A stretch of DNA of 37,113 nucleotides from Sphingomonas sp. UBA978 (lineage in GTDB: Bacteria; Pseudomonadota; Alphaproteobacteria; Sphingomonadales; Sphingomonadaceae). Position 1 is the first letter of the stretch; every line of letters begins with the position of its first letter. Under the pieces are notes generated by a model. It searched no databases, was not told where the DNA came from, and saw nothing but the letters and a program-made list of their open reading frames with translations. The DNA lies in NCBI RefSeq assembly GCF_002292295.1, contig NZ_DBBS01000004.1:1-37113 (forward strand), given 5' to 3'. Shown piece by piece: positions 24,037-31,888 of this stretch. The translations under genes were made by a program, and so were the position numbers.

Positions 24037-24729
24037 ATGGCCAAGCTGACCAAGAAGCAGAAGAGCAACGCGATCAACCCTGAGACGCTGCACGGCGTCG
24101 ATCAGGCGATCAGCCTCGCCAAGCAGAATGCCACCGCCAAGTTCGACGAGACCATCGAGGTCGCGCTGAACCTGGGCGTCGATCCGCGCCATGCCGACCA
24201 GATGGTCCGCGGCGTCGTGACGCTGCCCGCCGGCACCGGCAAGACCGTCCGCGTCGGCGTGTTCGCCCGCGGCGCGAAGGCCGAGGAAGCACTGGCGGCC
24301 GGTGCCGACGTCGTCGGTGCGGAAGACCTGATGGAGACGATCCAGGGCGGCACGATCGACTTCGATCGCTGCATCGCGACCCCGGACATGATGGGCGTCG
24401 TCGGCCGCCTCGGCAAGGTGCTGGGTCCCAAGGGCCTGATGCCGAACCCGAAGCTCGGCACCGTGACGATGAACGTCGCCGAAGCCGTCAAGGCGGCCAA
24501 GGGCGGCCAGGTCGAGTATCGCGTCGAGAAGGCCGGCATCATCCACTCCGGCATCGGCAAGGCGTCGTTCACGCAGGAAGACCTGCGTCGCAACTTCGAC
24601 GCGCTGGTCGATGCGGTCGTGAAGGCCAAGCCGTCGGGCGCCAAGGGCAAGTATGTCCGCAAGGTCGCCGTCAGCTCGACGATGGGCCCGGGCATCCGCG
24701 TCGACACCGCCGAGGTGGCTGGCGCGTAA
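24037..24729 (+). CDS. rplA: Large ribosomal subunit protein L1 (uL1)
   Basis: A 230-residue L1, the stalk protein that helps release deacylated tRNA and, in many bacteria, represses its own mRNA. Signatures: FDETIEVALNLGVDPRHADQMVRGVVTLPAGTGKTVRVGVFARG, the GRLGKVLGPKGLMPNPKLGTV motif, and SSTMGPGIRVD near the end. It starts four bases after the rplK stop, so the two are one operon. A textbook terminator follows 24 bases after the stop, separating this unit from rplJ-rplL. Confidence 0.98.
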   Translation: MAKLTKKQKSNAINPETLHGVDQAISLAKQNATAKFDETIEVALNLGVDPRHADQMVRGVVTLPAGTGKTVRVGVFARGAKAEEALAAGADVVGAEDLMETIQGGTIDFDRCIATPDMMGVVGRLGKVLGPKGLMPNPKLGTVTMNVAEAVKAAKGGQVEYRVEKAGIIHSGIGKASFTQEDLRRNFDALVDAVVKAKPSGAKGKYVRKVAVSSTMGPGIRVDTAEVAGA

Positions 24730-24753
24730 GCGTTCCTAGCTCACGACGACATG

Positions 24754-24784
24754 AAAAGGGCCGGGAGCGATCCCGGCCCTTTTT
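24754..24784 (+). terminator. Intrinsic terminator of rplK-rplA
   Basis: AAAAGGGCCGGGA (24754-24766), loop GCGA, then TCCCGGCCCTTTTT (24771-24784). The 13-base-pair perfect stem ending in a T-run is a complete factor-independent terminator. Confidence 0.93.
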
Positions 24785-24810
24785 GCGTGCATTGCCCGCG
24801 ATGACGGGGG

Positions 24811-25656
24811 CTATGCCGGGAAGTCCGCCCCCAGCGCCTGATCGCGGCGGCTCTCGATCTCCGCCAGCCGCTCCTTCAGCTTGCCCGTGACGGCGTCATA
24901 GCCGAACTGGCCGAGCACCAGATGGCGCGGCGGATTGGGCTCTTCCGTCACCGCGATGATCGCCTCGCCGGCGCGGACCGGGTCGCCGGGCTGCTCGCCG
25001 CTATACCCACGCGTGCTGTCGAGCCGCGCACCGGCGGTGTCGGCATAGTCGACGATCGTCACCGGCGTCTGCTGCAACGAACGTCCCGCCCAGTCGGTGC
25101 GGAACGGCCCCGGTTCGACGCAGGTGACCGCGATGCCGAGCGGGCCCACCTCGGCGGCGAGACTGTCCGACCAGCCCTCGACCGCATGTTTCGACGCGGC
25201 ATAATAGCCCGAGCCGGGAAAGCCGACGAGCCCCGCGACCGAGGTGAAGTTGACGATATGCCCCTGCCGCCGCGTGCGCATGCCGGGGAGGGTGGCGCGG
25301 GTTAGGGCGAAGAGGCCGAACACGTTGGTTTCGAACTGGGCGCGGATCGCGTCGTCCTGCCCCTCCTCGACGCTGGCCTGATAGCCGTAGCCGGCATTGT
25401 TCACCAGCACGTCGATCCGCTCGAAGCGATCCTCCGCCGCGGCCACCGCGCGGGTGACGCCGGGCGCATCGGTGACGTCGAGCGCGAGCGCGAGCGCGCG
25501 ATCCTCGTGCCCCGCGACCAGATCGGCGACGCGCGCCGCATCGCGCGCCGTCACCACGGCCCGCCAGCCGCGATCCAGCACCAGCCGCGCGAGGTCGCGG
25601 CCGAAGCCGGTCGAACAGCCGGTGATGAACCACACGGGATTGGTGGGTAACGTCAT
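24811..25656 (-). CDS. Short-chain dehydrogenase/reductase (classical SDR)
   Basis: A 281-residue NAD(P)-dependent oxidoreductase with the Rossmann cofactor motif TGCSTGFG (12-19), VTARD after strand 2 (Arg favouring NADP), NNAG (86-89), catalytic Ser139 and Y152-x-x-x-K156 (YAASK), and PGPFRTDW after strand 6. Length and the FITGCSTGFGR opening match the group of SDRs often labelled oxidoreductase or retinol-dehydrogenase-like; the substrate is unknown. The start at 25656 is supported by AAGGTG seven bases upstream. It is the last gene of the reverse-strand block (PhoX, PilZ, SDR) that lies between rplA and rplJ. Confidence 0.88.
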   Translation of the reverse strand: MTLPTNPVWFITGCSTGFGRDLARLVLDRGWRAVVTARDAARVADLVAGHEDRALALALDVTDAPGVTRAVAAAEDRFERIDVLVNNAGYGYQASVEEGQDDAIRAQFETNVFGLFALTRATLPGMRTRRQGHIVNFTSVAGLVGFPGSGYYAASKHAVEGWSDSLAAEVGPLGIAVTCVEPGPFRTDWAGRSLQQTPVTIVDYADTAGARLDSTRGYSGEQPGDPVRAGEAIIAVTEEPNPPRHLVLGQFGYDAVTGKLKERLAEIESRRDQALGADFPA

Positions 25657-25749
25657 GCCATGGCACCTTGGGAAAAAGGACGGATGCCGCAGCAATGCCG
25701 CAGCCCCGCGCCCGGTTCCCCCGGCGTCCCCGTGCCGGTCAGGCCGGGG

Positions 25750-26268
25750 TCAGGGCGTCGCGTGGTCGGCGGCGTGCGTGGCACTGCCGTCGAGATTCGC
25801 CCCGATCGTCGCGAACGGACGCGACAGCACGCTGCCGATCTCGCTCGCCATCAGCAGCGCCGCGGTGCCGACGACCGCGATCATCACCGCGAACTGGACC
25901 ATGCGCGCGACATAGCGGCTGCGCGCCTCGCGATCGGCGATCGACGCGGAGGGCCGGTCGGCGGCGCGACGATCGTCCTGCGAGGGCGCGGGCTTGTCGG
26001 TCGGCGGCTTGGCGGCGAGGATGCCGTCGATGTCGATCCGGTCCTGCGTGCGGACGCCGAAATAGGCGCCCTTCTGCCAGACGACGCGGCCGATGATGAC
26101 GTGATGGATGCGGCGGATCTCGATCACCGTCCCGCGCGGACACGGCGTGTCGGCGGTGGCGAGCAGCCCGCGCGACGACATGTTGTGGATCAGCACGTCG
26201 TCCCAGTCAGCGCCGCAGCGCATGCGGGCGCGCAGCATGACCTTGCGACGGGGTTCCCGCTGCTTCAC
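25750..26268 (-). CDS. PilZ-domain protein with C-terminal membrane helix
   Basis: A 172-residue protein from a GTG start at 26268. Residues 4-82 fit a PilZ c-di-GMP-binding domain: an Arg-rich opening (REPRRKVMLRARM), then N29-x-S-x-x-G34 (NMSSRG), then beta strands ending GRVVWQKGAYFGVR. A Pro/Asp/Arg-rich linker (85-118) joins it to one hydrophobic helix (122-141), so it is probably anchored in the inner membrane with the PilZ domain in the cytoplasm. The short tail is hydrophilic. It may act as a c-di-GMP sensor for envelope or motility functions. No cyclase or phosphodiesterase gene is nearby. No strong ribosome site precedes the GTG; the ATG at codon 11 would remove the Arg motif. Confidence 0.78.
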   Translation of the reverse strand: MKQREPRRKVMLRARMRCGADWDDVLIHNMSSRGLLATADTPCPRGTVIEIRRIHHVIIGRVVWQKGAYFGVRTQDRIDIDGILAAKPPTDKPAPSQDDRRAADRPSASIADREARSRYVARMVQFAVMIAVVGTAALLMASEIGSVLSRPFATIGANLDGSATHAADHATP

Positions 26269-26391
26269 CGACGCCGTCCGGCGCGAGCGCGATCGGTGAA
26301 GAGCATGGCGGACGTCATCGCAGCGTCATGCACGGGAAAGGTTAACAGCCGGTAAGTCGGACCGGAATGGACAGGTGTCGCCGGTGGGCGT

Positions 26392-26417
26392 GCCGGGGAC
26401 GCAGCGACGTCCCCGGC
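26392..26417 (-). terminator. Strong hairpin after the PhoX gene
   Basis: GCCGGGGACG (26392-26401), loop CAGCGA, CGTCCCCGGC (26408-26417): a perfect 10-base-pair stem 12 bases beyond the PhoX stop codon. There is no T-run on the reverse strand, so it may work with Rho or protect the mRNA end. Confidence 0.55.
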
Positions 26418-26429
26418 AGCCTCCGGGCC

Positions 26430-28925
26430 TTACAGGCCGACGATACCGCCATCCGTCTTGGTGATGACGATCGTCGCCGAGCGCGGGCGACCGGTGCCGG
26501 TCCCCGTCGCCTGGCTCTGCGGCCAGTTGCTGGTGATGTTGGTCGGGCCGCCGCCTTCGCCCGGATGCTGGATGTTGACGAACAGGGTACGGCCGTCCGG
26601 CGTCGAATCGATGCCGGTGATCTCGCACTGCTTCGGCCCGACGAGGAAACGCTTCAGCGCCGCACCCGGCGCCTTGCCGATCCGCGTCGTCTGCGATCCG
26701 ACCGCGCCGTTGAGGCTGTTGGTGATCGTCCGCGTGCCGCCATCGCCGACGCTGCCCGGGATCGCGGCCAGCATCATGCAATTGGTGACGTCGGTATAGG
26801 CGCCGTCGTCGGTCTGGATCCACAGCAGGGGCGTCCCCTGCCCCGCGACGTTGGTCGGACGCGCGAACCACAGGCCGTCCGGCGACGAGAAGTCGTTGGT
26901 GGCATCGAGGTTCGACAGGTTGATGTTGGCGGGGTTGAGGTCGCTGCCCGCACCGAAGGCATAGATGTCCCAGGTGAAGCCGAGCGATTCGCTGCTGTCG
27001 CCGGTTTCGCGGAGGCGGAAGACATGGCCGTTGGCATTGCCGTTGGTCGCGCCGCCGGTGGTCTTGGGATCGCTATAGGCGCGCGGATTGGCCGCGTCGG
27101 TGGTGGCGACGGTGCGCGAGGAGTTGTTGGTCAGCGTCAGGTACATCTCGCCGCTGACCGGATTGACCGCGGTCCATTCCGGACGGTCCATGCGGGTCGC
27201 GCCCAGCGCATCGCCAGCAAGGCGGGCGTGGGTGAGCACGTCGGCCTGGTCGGTGAAGGCATAAGCGGCATTGGCCCCCGTCAGCGGCGCGGTGCCGAAG
27301 GTCAGCGGCAGCCACTGGCCGCTGCCATCGGCATTCATCTTCGCCACGTAGAGCGTGCCGCTGTCGAGATATTTGTCACCGATCGCGAGGCGATTGGCGG
27401 CGGTCGCATCCGCTGCGGCCCAGGGCGTCGCAGAGACGAACTTGTAGACATATTCGTTCTGCGCATCGTCGCCCATATAGAAGGCGGGACGGACGCCCGG
27501 CACCATCCGGCCCGGGACGACGCCCTCATGGTTCATGCGACCGAGCGCGGTGCGCTTGCGCGGGGTCGAGGCGGGATCGAACGGATCGATCTCGACGATC
27601 CAGCCGTACTGGTTGGGCTCGTTGCGGAAATCGCCGCTGCCATTGGCGGGCTGTGCCGGATCGAGCGTCGCATTGAACTTGGCGATGCGGGTGTCGCCCG
27701 CTGCCGGGGCCGCGGCGGTCGCCCAAACGTAATTGCCCTTGCGCAGGGTATCGCCGCTGCCCATGCCGAGCCCGTAGCGGTTGAAGGCGACGACCGAACG
27801 CGCGCCGAGCGCCGTCGTGCGGCGGGCATTGTCGCCCGCCTCGCGCCGGTAATAGCCGGCCCAGTTTTCCTCGGCGGTGCAATAGGTCATCCACGGCATC
27901 GTGCCGTTGGCGCAATTGTTGATCGTGCCGCGGCCCGCGCGTCCCGTGGGAGAGAAGGCGGTGAACAGCAGCGCATTGCCCGCGACCGGTCCCGAGAAGC
28001 TCATCGGCGTGAACGGGGTGATGCGACGGTTGAGGCTGCCGGTCGGCACATAGGACCAGCCGGTGCTGCCGCGCGTGATCTCGATGACGCTGACGCCGTG
28101 CGCCTCGATCTCCTTGAGCGCCTCGGCGGTCGGGCGCGGCCCGTCGGCGAGGTTGGTCGGGCCGTTCGGGTGCAGATAGCTTTCGGTGATGTTTTCGTGG
28201 TTCATCACCAGCAGGCCGCGGCTGCTGTTGTTGGCATCGGGGGTGGTGCCGGTCGCGGCGAGGCCGAAGAAGCTCATGCCGTCATGATGATCGCCGGCGC
28301 GCGCCGAGAAGGTCGTGTCGCTGCCGTCGTTAGCATAGGCGCCGACGCTGGCGTTGATCGGATCGCCGAGGCGGTAGAGCACCGTCACCTGATAGCCCGA
28401 CGGCACCGCGACGATATCCGCGAGGCTCTTGGGCACGGCGGTGAAATCGAGCGTGGCGGGCGCGACGGTGACGGTGGTGTCGGCGGTGGAGGTGATGCCG
28501 TCCGACGAGCGGCTGCTGAAGCGGAAGCCGAGCACCGTCGACGCGGTGACCGCGGGGGCGGTGAAGCTGGCGGTGCCGGTGGCGCCGTTGGTCAGCGTCA
28601 CGATCGGGCCGCCGATCTGCGTCCAGCTGGCGGCCGAGGAATTGCCGCTGGTCACCGCGCCGCTGAGCGTCACGGTCTTGCCGGCCGAGGTGGTGATCGC
28701 CGACCCGGCGGTGACGGTGGTGGCGCGGCGATCGTCGTCCTTGTCGCAGGCGGTCAGCATCGTGCTGCCGAACACCGCCGCGGTCATCGCCGACAGGCCG
28801 CCGTGCAGCGTCTGCCGCCGCGAATAGCGCGAGGCGATCAGGTCGGCGATATGCGGATTGGCGGTCTGGTTGGTATCGATGTCGCCATCGTCGTAGCCGA
28901 TCGTCGGCTGGTTCGGCATCGTCAT
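26430..28925 (-). CDS. PhoX-family phosphatase with N-terminal Ig-like domain
   Basis: An 831-residue exported protein of the PhoX (DUF839) family; known members are Ca-dependent alkaline phosphatases that release phosphate from organic esters. The ATG at 28925 follows GGGGGAAA. Residues 34-60 form a twin-arginine signal (YSRRQTLHGG plus hydrophobic core) that ends in a lipobox-like LTAC, so it may be a Tat-exported lipoprotein anchored at Cys60. Residues ~70-157 look like a PKD/Ig-type beta domain (TVTAGSA..., SWTQIGGP, ADTTVTVAP), not part of typical PhoX. The PhoX region (from ~160) has DGMSFFGL, LLVMNHENITESYL, MPWMTYCTAEENWAGYY, LGRMNHEGV and NIQHPGE. No Pho box was recognised upstream. 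It is divergent from rplJ across 420 bases. Confidence 0.88.
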   Translation of the reverse strand: MTMPNQPTIGYDDGDIDTNQTANPHIADLIASRYSRRQTLHGGLSAMTAAVFGSTMLTACDKDDDRRATTVTAGSAITTSAGKTVTLSGAVTSGNSSAASWTQIGGPIVTLTNGATGTASFTAPAVTASTVLGFRFSSRSSDGITSTADTTVTVAPATLDFTAVPKSLADIVAVPSGYQVTVLYRLGDPINASVGAYANDGSDTTFSARAGDHHDGMSFFGLAATGTTPDANNSSRGLLVMNHENITESYLHPNGPTNLADGPRPTAEALKEIEAHGVSVIEITRGSTGWSYVPTGSLNRRITPFTPMSFSGPVAGNALLFTAFSPTGRAGRGTINNCANGTMPWMTYCTAEENWAGYYRREAGDNARRTTALGARSVVAFNRYGLGMGSGDTLRKGNYVWATAAAPAAGDTRIAKFNATLDPAQPANGSGDFRNEPNQYGWIVEIDPFDPASTPRKRTALGRMNHEGVVPGRMVPGVRPAFYMGDDAQNEYVYKFVSATPWAAADATAANRLAIGDKYLDSGTLYVAKMNADGSGQWLPLTFGTAPLTGANAAYAFTDQADVLTHARLAGDALGATRMDRPEWTAVNPVSGEMYLTLTNNSSRTVATTDAANPRAYSDPKTTGGATNGNANGHVFRLRETGDSSESLGFTWDIYAFGAGSDLNPANINLSNLDATNDFSSPDGLWFARPTNVAGQGTPLLWIQTDDGAYTDVTNCMMLAAIPGSVGDGGTRTITNSLNGAVGSQTTRIGKAPGAALKRFLVGPKQCEITGIDSTPDGRTLFVNIQHPGEGGGPTNITSNWPQSQATGTGTGRPRSATIVITKTDGGIVGL

Positions 28926-29070
28926 GATATTTCCCCCGGATTTTGCGGCAGCGCGCCGCCGATGGCGTTGCTTTGGAGGGGAAAAGCGGCATTCGGGTTG
29001 CGCCCGGATGACGGGACGATGAAGGGTTGATGACGGATCGGAGACGGCGCCGGGCGTGCGCCGCGCTCGG

Positions 29071-29098
29071 TTGACTCGCCGCCGCTTTCCGCTATGAG
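29071..29098 (+). promoter_or_regulatory. Probable rplJ-rplL promoter
   Basis: TTGACT (29071-29076), 16-base spacer, TATGAG (29093-29098), followed by a GC-rich start region. The boxes are close to sigma-70 consensus and face rplJ, leaving a long leader of about 240 bases. Confidence 0.55.
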
Positions 29099-29268
29099 CG
29101 CGGCCTTGCCGACGGGTTCGCCCGCCGTGCATCCGTCCGAGACAGCAGGTGCCGCGGAATTTGCCGCAGCTTAATGTCCTGCCGAGACGGGGACAGGAAT
29201 TCACGACCGGATCGCGTCAGCGCGTGCCGGTCTGCCGCCCTTCACGGGTGCCTTCCCCATCGATGGAC

Positions 29269-29310
29269 AACCCCGGCGGGGTTTTCCCCACCGGTTTGTA
29301 ACCGGGCGGG
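29269..29310 (+). promoter_or_regulatory. Two leader hairpins in front of rplJ
   Basis: Hairpin 1: AACCCC, loop GGC, GGGGTTTT (29269-29285), which looks like a short terminator. Hairpin 2: CCGGTT, loop TGT, AACCGG (29291-29305) with extra flanking pairs. They end about 35 bases before the rplJ ATG. They could be part of ribosomal-protein feedback control or partial attenuation. Confidence 0.4.
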
Positions 29311-29345
29311 CTGTTCGCGCAGTCCGTTCAAACGTGGAGAATGGC

Positions 29346-29861
29346 ATGGATCGTGCTCAAAAGGCCGCGGCCGTTGCCGAGTTGAATCGCACCTTTTCCG
29401 AGGTCGGCGTGGTGGTTGTCACCCGCAACAACGGAATGACGGTTGCCCAGTCCACCCGACTGCGCAACGCGATGCGTGATGCCGGCGCGACCTACAAGGT
29501 CTCGAAGAACAAGCTTGCCAAGATCGCACTGGATGGCACCGATTACGGTTCGGTGGGCGACATGCTCACGGGCCCCGTCGGCCTCGCCACCTCGATCGAT
29601 CCGGTCGCCGCAGCGAAGGTTGCGGTCGAATTCGCGAAGACGAACGACAAGTTCGAAATCGTGGGCGGAGCGATGGGTGCGACCCCTCTCGACCTCGCTG
29701 GCGTGCAAGCGCTCGCTACCCTGCCCTCGCTGGATGAACTCCGGGCGAAGATCGTCGGCCTCATCGTTGCTCCGGCAACGAAGCTCGCGACCATCACCCA
29801 GGCTCCCGCGGCGCAGATCGCGCGCGTGCTGTCGGCTTATGCCGAGAAGGAAGCCGCCTGA
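29346..29861 (+). CDS. rplJ: Large ribosomal subunit protein L10 (uL10)
   Basis: A 171-residue L10, which anchors L7/L12 dimers to the ribosomal stalk. The sequence MDRAQKAAAVAELNRTF, then VVVVTRNNGMTVAQ, LRNAMRDAGATYKVSKNKLAKIAL, the LTGPVGLA segment, and the helical L12-binding tail (IARVLSAYAEKEAA) are typical. The ATG at 29346 is preferred over an in-frame GTG at 29334 because GGAGA sits between them as the ribosome site. It leads the rplJ-rplL unit, with rplL starting 75 bases downstream. Confidence 0.97.
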   Translation: MDRAQKAAAVAELNRTFSEVGVVVVTRNNGMTVAQSTRLRNAMRDAGATYKVSKNKLAKIALDGTDYGSVGDMLTGPVGLATSIDPVAAAKVAVEFAKTNDKFEIVGGAMGATPLDLAGVQALATLPSLDELRAKIVGLIVAPATKLATITQAPAAQIARVLSAYAEKEAA

Positions 29862-29936
29862 ATTCCAGGCGCTTTTGGACAAGCGAATTTCAACTGACAC
29901 TGTGGGGCGCATGCCCCGACATATGAAGGAAGTACC

Positions 29937-30311
29937 ATGGCAGACCTGAACGCGCTCGTTGAGAGCCTGAGCGAACTGACCGTCCTCGAAGCAGCCGAGC
30001 TGTCGAAGCTGCTCGAAGAGAAGTGGGGCGTTTCGGCCGCAGCAGCGGTCGCAGCACCGGCAGCCGGCGGTGGCGCAGCCGCTCCGGCCGCTGAAGAGAA
30101 GACCGAATTCGACGTCATCCTGACCGGCGACGGTGGCAAGAAGATCAACGTCATCAAGGAAGTCCGCGCGATCACCGGCCTGGGCCTGACCGAAGCGAAG
30201 GCTCTCGTCGAGGGCGCGCCGAAGGCCGTCAAGGAAGGCGTGAACAAGGACGAGGCCGAGAAGGTCAAGAAGCAGCTCGAAGACGCCGGCGCGACCGTCG
30301 AGCTGAAGTAA
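29937..30311 (+). CDS. rplL: Large ribosomal subunit protein L7/L12 (bL12)
   Basis: A 124-residue L7/L12, the multicopy stalk protein that recruits translation factors. The N-terminal dimerisation helices (LNALVESLSELTVLEAAELSKLLEEKWGV), an Ala/Gly/Pro hinge (about 34-52) and the C-terminal factor-binding domain (EFDVILTGDGGKKINVIKEVR, ITGLGLTEAKALVEGAP) are all intact. AAGGAAG lies before the ATG. A strong terminator lies about 120 bases downstream, so most transcripts should stop before rpoB. Confidence 0.98.
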   Translation: MADLNALVESLSELTVLEAAELSKLLEEKWGVSAAAAVAAPAAGGGAAAPAAEEKTEFDVILTGDGGKKINVIKEVRAITGLGLTEAKALVEGAPKAVKEGVNKDEAEKVKKQLEDAGATVELK

Positions 30312-30317
30312 GCCGCA

Positions 30318-30354
30318 GCGGAGGCGACGGGCAGCACGCTGCCCGCCCCTCCGC
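30318..30354 (+). other. Hairpin just after rplL
   Basis: GCGGAGG (30318-30324) pairs with CCTCCGC (30348-30354), and inside it CGGGCAG pairs with CTGCCCG around loop CACG. There is no T-run. It starts seven bases after the rplL stop and may protect the 3' end of this abundant mRNA or act as a processing site. Confidence 0.5.
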
Positions 30355-30431
30355 AAGGCCGGCCGGCGGCACCGGTGCCGTCCGACGTCATGGGCTTCGC
30401 CGATGACCGGCCCAGCCAGCCGAGCGACACG

Positions 30432-30468
30432 AAAAAGGGCGGCTCCCGCGAGGGAAGCCGCCCTTTTT
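30432..30468 (+). terminator. Intrinsic terminator of rplJ-rplL
   Basis: AAAAAGGGCGGCT (30432-30444) pairs with AGCCGCCCTTTTT (30456-30468). An inner CCC-GCGA-GGG extends the stem with a one-base bulge, and a T-run follows. It is a complete factor-independent terminator; it may also serve the opposite-strand gene, whose stop is at 30526. Confidence 0.92.
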
Positions 30469-30525
30469 TGCGTTTGCGAGCAATGCCCTGCCCGGCCCCG
30501 GTGCGCCTCTAGGGTACGCTTCCCC

Positions 30526-31653
30526 TCAGCGCGCGATCGCCGCCGCATAGGGGCGCGTGCCGAGCGCATCGTACATGCGCGCCGGCTGGTCGAGCCACAG
30601 CGGCGCCAGCTTGGCGCTGTCGACGCGCTCGACGCCGACCGCGAACGCCTGCGCCGCCTGCCCGTCGCCACCGCCGGCATCGTAGAGCGCGTTGACCGCG
30701 ACGACCGGCACGAACATCGCCCGTCCGCCGGCATCCAGCGGCCGGATATCGGCACGCGGCAGCGCGACGACGATCCGCACGCGGCGCTCCTCGCCGGGGG
30801 CGAGCGCGAAGGCGGGCGTGACCGGGCGCGCCACCGGTTGCGCGAACAGCGCGGCGACGTCGCCGGGCGGGCCGGCCGAGGCGCCGATCAGCGCCGCGCC
30901 GATGCGGATGCCGGTCGCGGGCACGACGCCGTCGTTGCGGACCAGCAGCTCGCCTTCGACCGTCGCGCTGAGCAGGTTGAGGCCGGCGCGGCGCGGCTGG
31001 AGCGCCAGCGCGAGCCGGGCGCGCTCCGCGGCGACCGGCGCCGGAGCCGGAGCCGGAGCCGGCGCGGGCGTAGGCGGCGGATCGACGGGGTCTGGCTCGA
31101 TAGCCGGCGCCAGCAGGGGAAGCGTAACGCGACGGCGCGCACGATACCACCAGACACCCGCCGCAGCGGCGAGCACGACGCCGCCGATCGGCCAGAGCGG
31201 CCAGCCGTCCCCGCTTTCCGGCGCGACGGCGGCCGGGACGGGCGTCGCGGTCGGGGACGCCACCGGTGCCGGTGCGAGGATCGGCGTCGCGCTCGGCGCA
31301 GGCGTCGGTGTCGCCCGCGGTGCGGGAGAGGCGGTCGCGGTCGACGTCGGTGTCGGTGTCGGCGTCGGGCGCACCTCGGCGCGCGGCGTCGCCCTTGCCG
31401 TCGGGGTCGGGGTCGGGCGCGGCGCCGGGGTCGCGGCGGGCGTCGGGGGCGTGGCGGGCGTCGGCTCGGGGCTCGGCACCGGCGTGGGGGTGGGCTGCGA
31501 GGAGGGCAGGCTGAACCCGTCGAGGCCGGGGATCGTCTGGGGCGGCGTGCCCCCCGACGTCTGCGCCGCGGCGCCGGCCGCCGTTCCCGCCAGCAGCATG
31601 GCGATCGCGCCTGTACGCGCGCGCCGCGAAATGTTCATGGACCCTGTACTCAC
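30526..31653 (-). CDS. Pro/Thr-rich single-pass membrane protein of unknown function
   Basis: A 375-residue protein. A signal peptide (SRRARTGAIAMLLAGTAAGAAAQ) is followed by a low-complexity region of about 80 residues made of PTP, PAP and PTPT repeats with scattered Arg. A single hydrophobic helix (WPLWPIGGVVLAAAAGVWWY) precedes basic RARRR. After a second Pro/Ala spacer, the C-terminal ~170 residues look folded, with beta-rich segments (ELLVRNDGVVPATGIRIGAAL, PGEERRVRIVVALPRADI, MFVPVVAVNALYD) that resemble an immunoglobulin-like module. The topology suggests a periplasmic Pro/Thr stalk and a cytoplasmic C-terminal domain. The GTG at 31653 has AAAGG seven bases upstream; ATG at 31638 is the alternative. 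It separates rplL from rpoB on the opposite strand. No family name is known to me. Confidence 0.75.
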   Translation of the reverse strand: MSTGSMNISRRARTGAIAMLLAGTAAGAAAQTSGGTPPQTIPGLDGFSLPSSQPTPTPVPSPEPTPATPPTPAATPAPRPTPTPTARATPRAEVRPTPTPTPTSTATASPAPRATPTPAPSATPILAPAPVASPTATPVPAAVAPESGDGWPLWPIGGVVLAAAAGVWWYRARRRVTLPLLAPAIEPDPVDPPPTPAPAPAPAPAPVAAERARLALALQPRRAGLNLLSATVEGELLVRNDGVVPATGIRIGAALIGASAGPPGDVAALFAQPVARPVTPAFALAPGEERRVRIVVALPRADIRPLDAGGRAMFVPVVAVNALYDAGGGDGQAAQAFAVGVERVDSAKLAPLWLDQPARMYDALGTRPYAAAIAR

Positions 31654-31774
31654 CCGAAAGCCTTTGCGCGCTCCTTAGTGAACCGCGCCACGCCGCCATC
31701 CGTGCTGCGACGAAACGCCCCGCCGGGTCGGCAGGGCGAGGCATGCTGTTGGACCGGCATTGGCCCCTCCCCCT

Positions 31775-31803
31775 TTGACAGGCACCAACACCGGTCCTAT
31801 ATC
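31775..31803 (+). promoter_or_regulatory. Near-consensus promoter of rpoB-rpoC
   Basis: A perfect TTGACA (31775-31780), a 17-base spacer and TATATC (31798-31803). It is the best promoter in the window and points at rpoB, 215 bases away. It gives rpoBC its own start, which is needed because rplJL ends in a terminator and a reverse-strand gene intervenes. Confidence 0.8.
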
Positions 31804-31828
31804 CGCCTCTCACCACAGCTTTCGGGAC

Positions 31829-31888
31829 ATGATGCGCCGTCGCGCAGTGCATCGTACGAATAGGAAGCCGCGGTTTCATAGACGCTGA
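31829..31888 (+). CDS. Possible Arg-rich leader peptide of rpoBC
   Basis: A 19-codon frame, MMRRRAVHRTNRKPRFHRR, opens about 20 bases after the expected transcription start. Its stop codon ends two bases before a terminator-like hairpin. Eight of 19 residues are Arg, including AGG and AGA codons that are rare in the neighbouring genes. It also covers the segment (31843-31854) able to pair with the hairpin arm. This is the layout of ribosome-controlled attenuation. Against it: the ribosome site is weak (GGGA only one to four bases from the two ATGs), and short frames arise by chance. Confidence 0.35.
   Translation: MMRRRAVHRTNRKPRFHRR

Larger units (their letters stand above)
28926..29345. 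other. Divergent intergenic region between PhoX and rplJ
   Basis: This 420-base stretch has no convincing gene. It holds the PhoX translation-initiation region at its left, a sigma-70-type promoter for rplJ at 29071-29098, and a roughly 240-base rplJ leader with at least two hairpins near 29269-29310. An L10-binding leader is expected in front of rplJ by analogy with other bacteria, but I could not fit a specific L10 kink-turn here. Confidence 0.6.

Noticed and set aside
24811..28925. SDR-PilZ-PhoX block as a recent mobile insertion in the ribosomal cluster
   Set aside because: I found no transposase, integrase, target duplication or terminal inverted repeats, and its codon style matches the surroundings. 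Ancient rearrangement is more likely.
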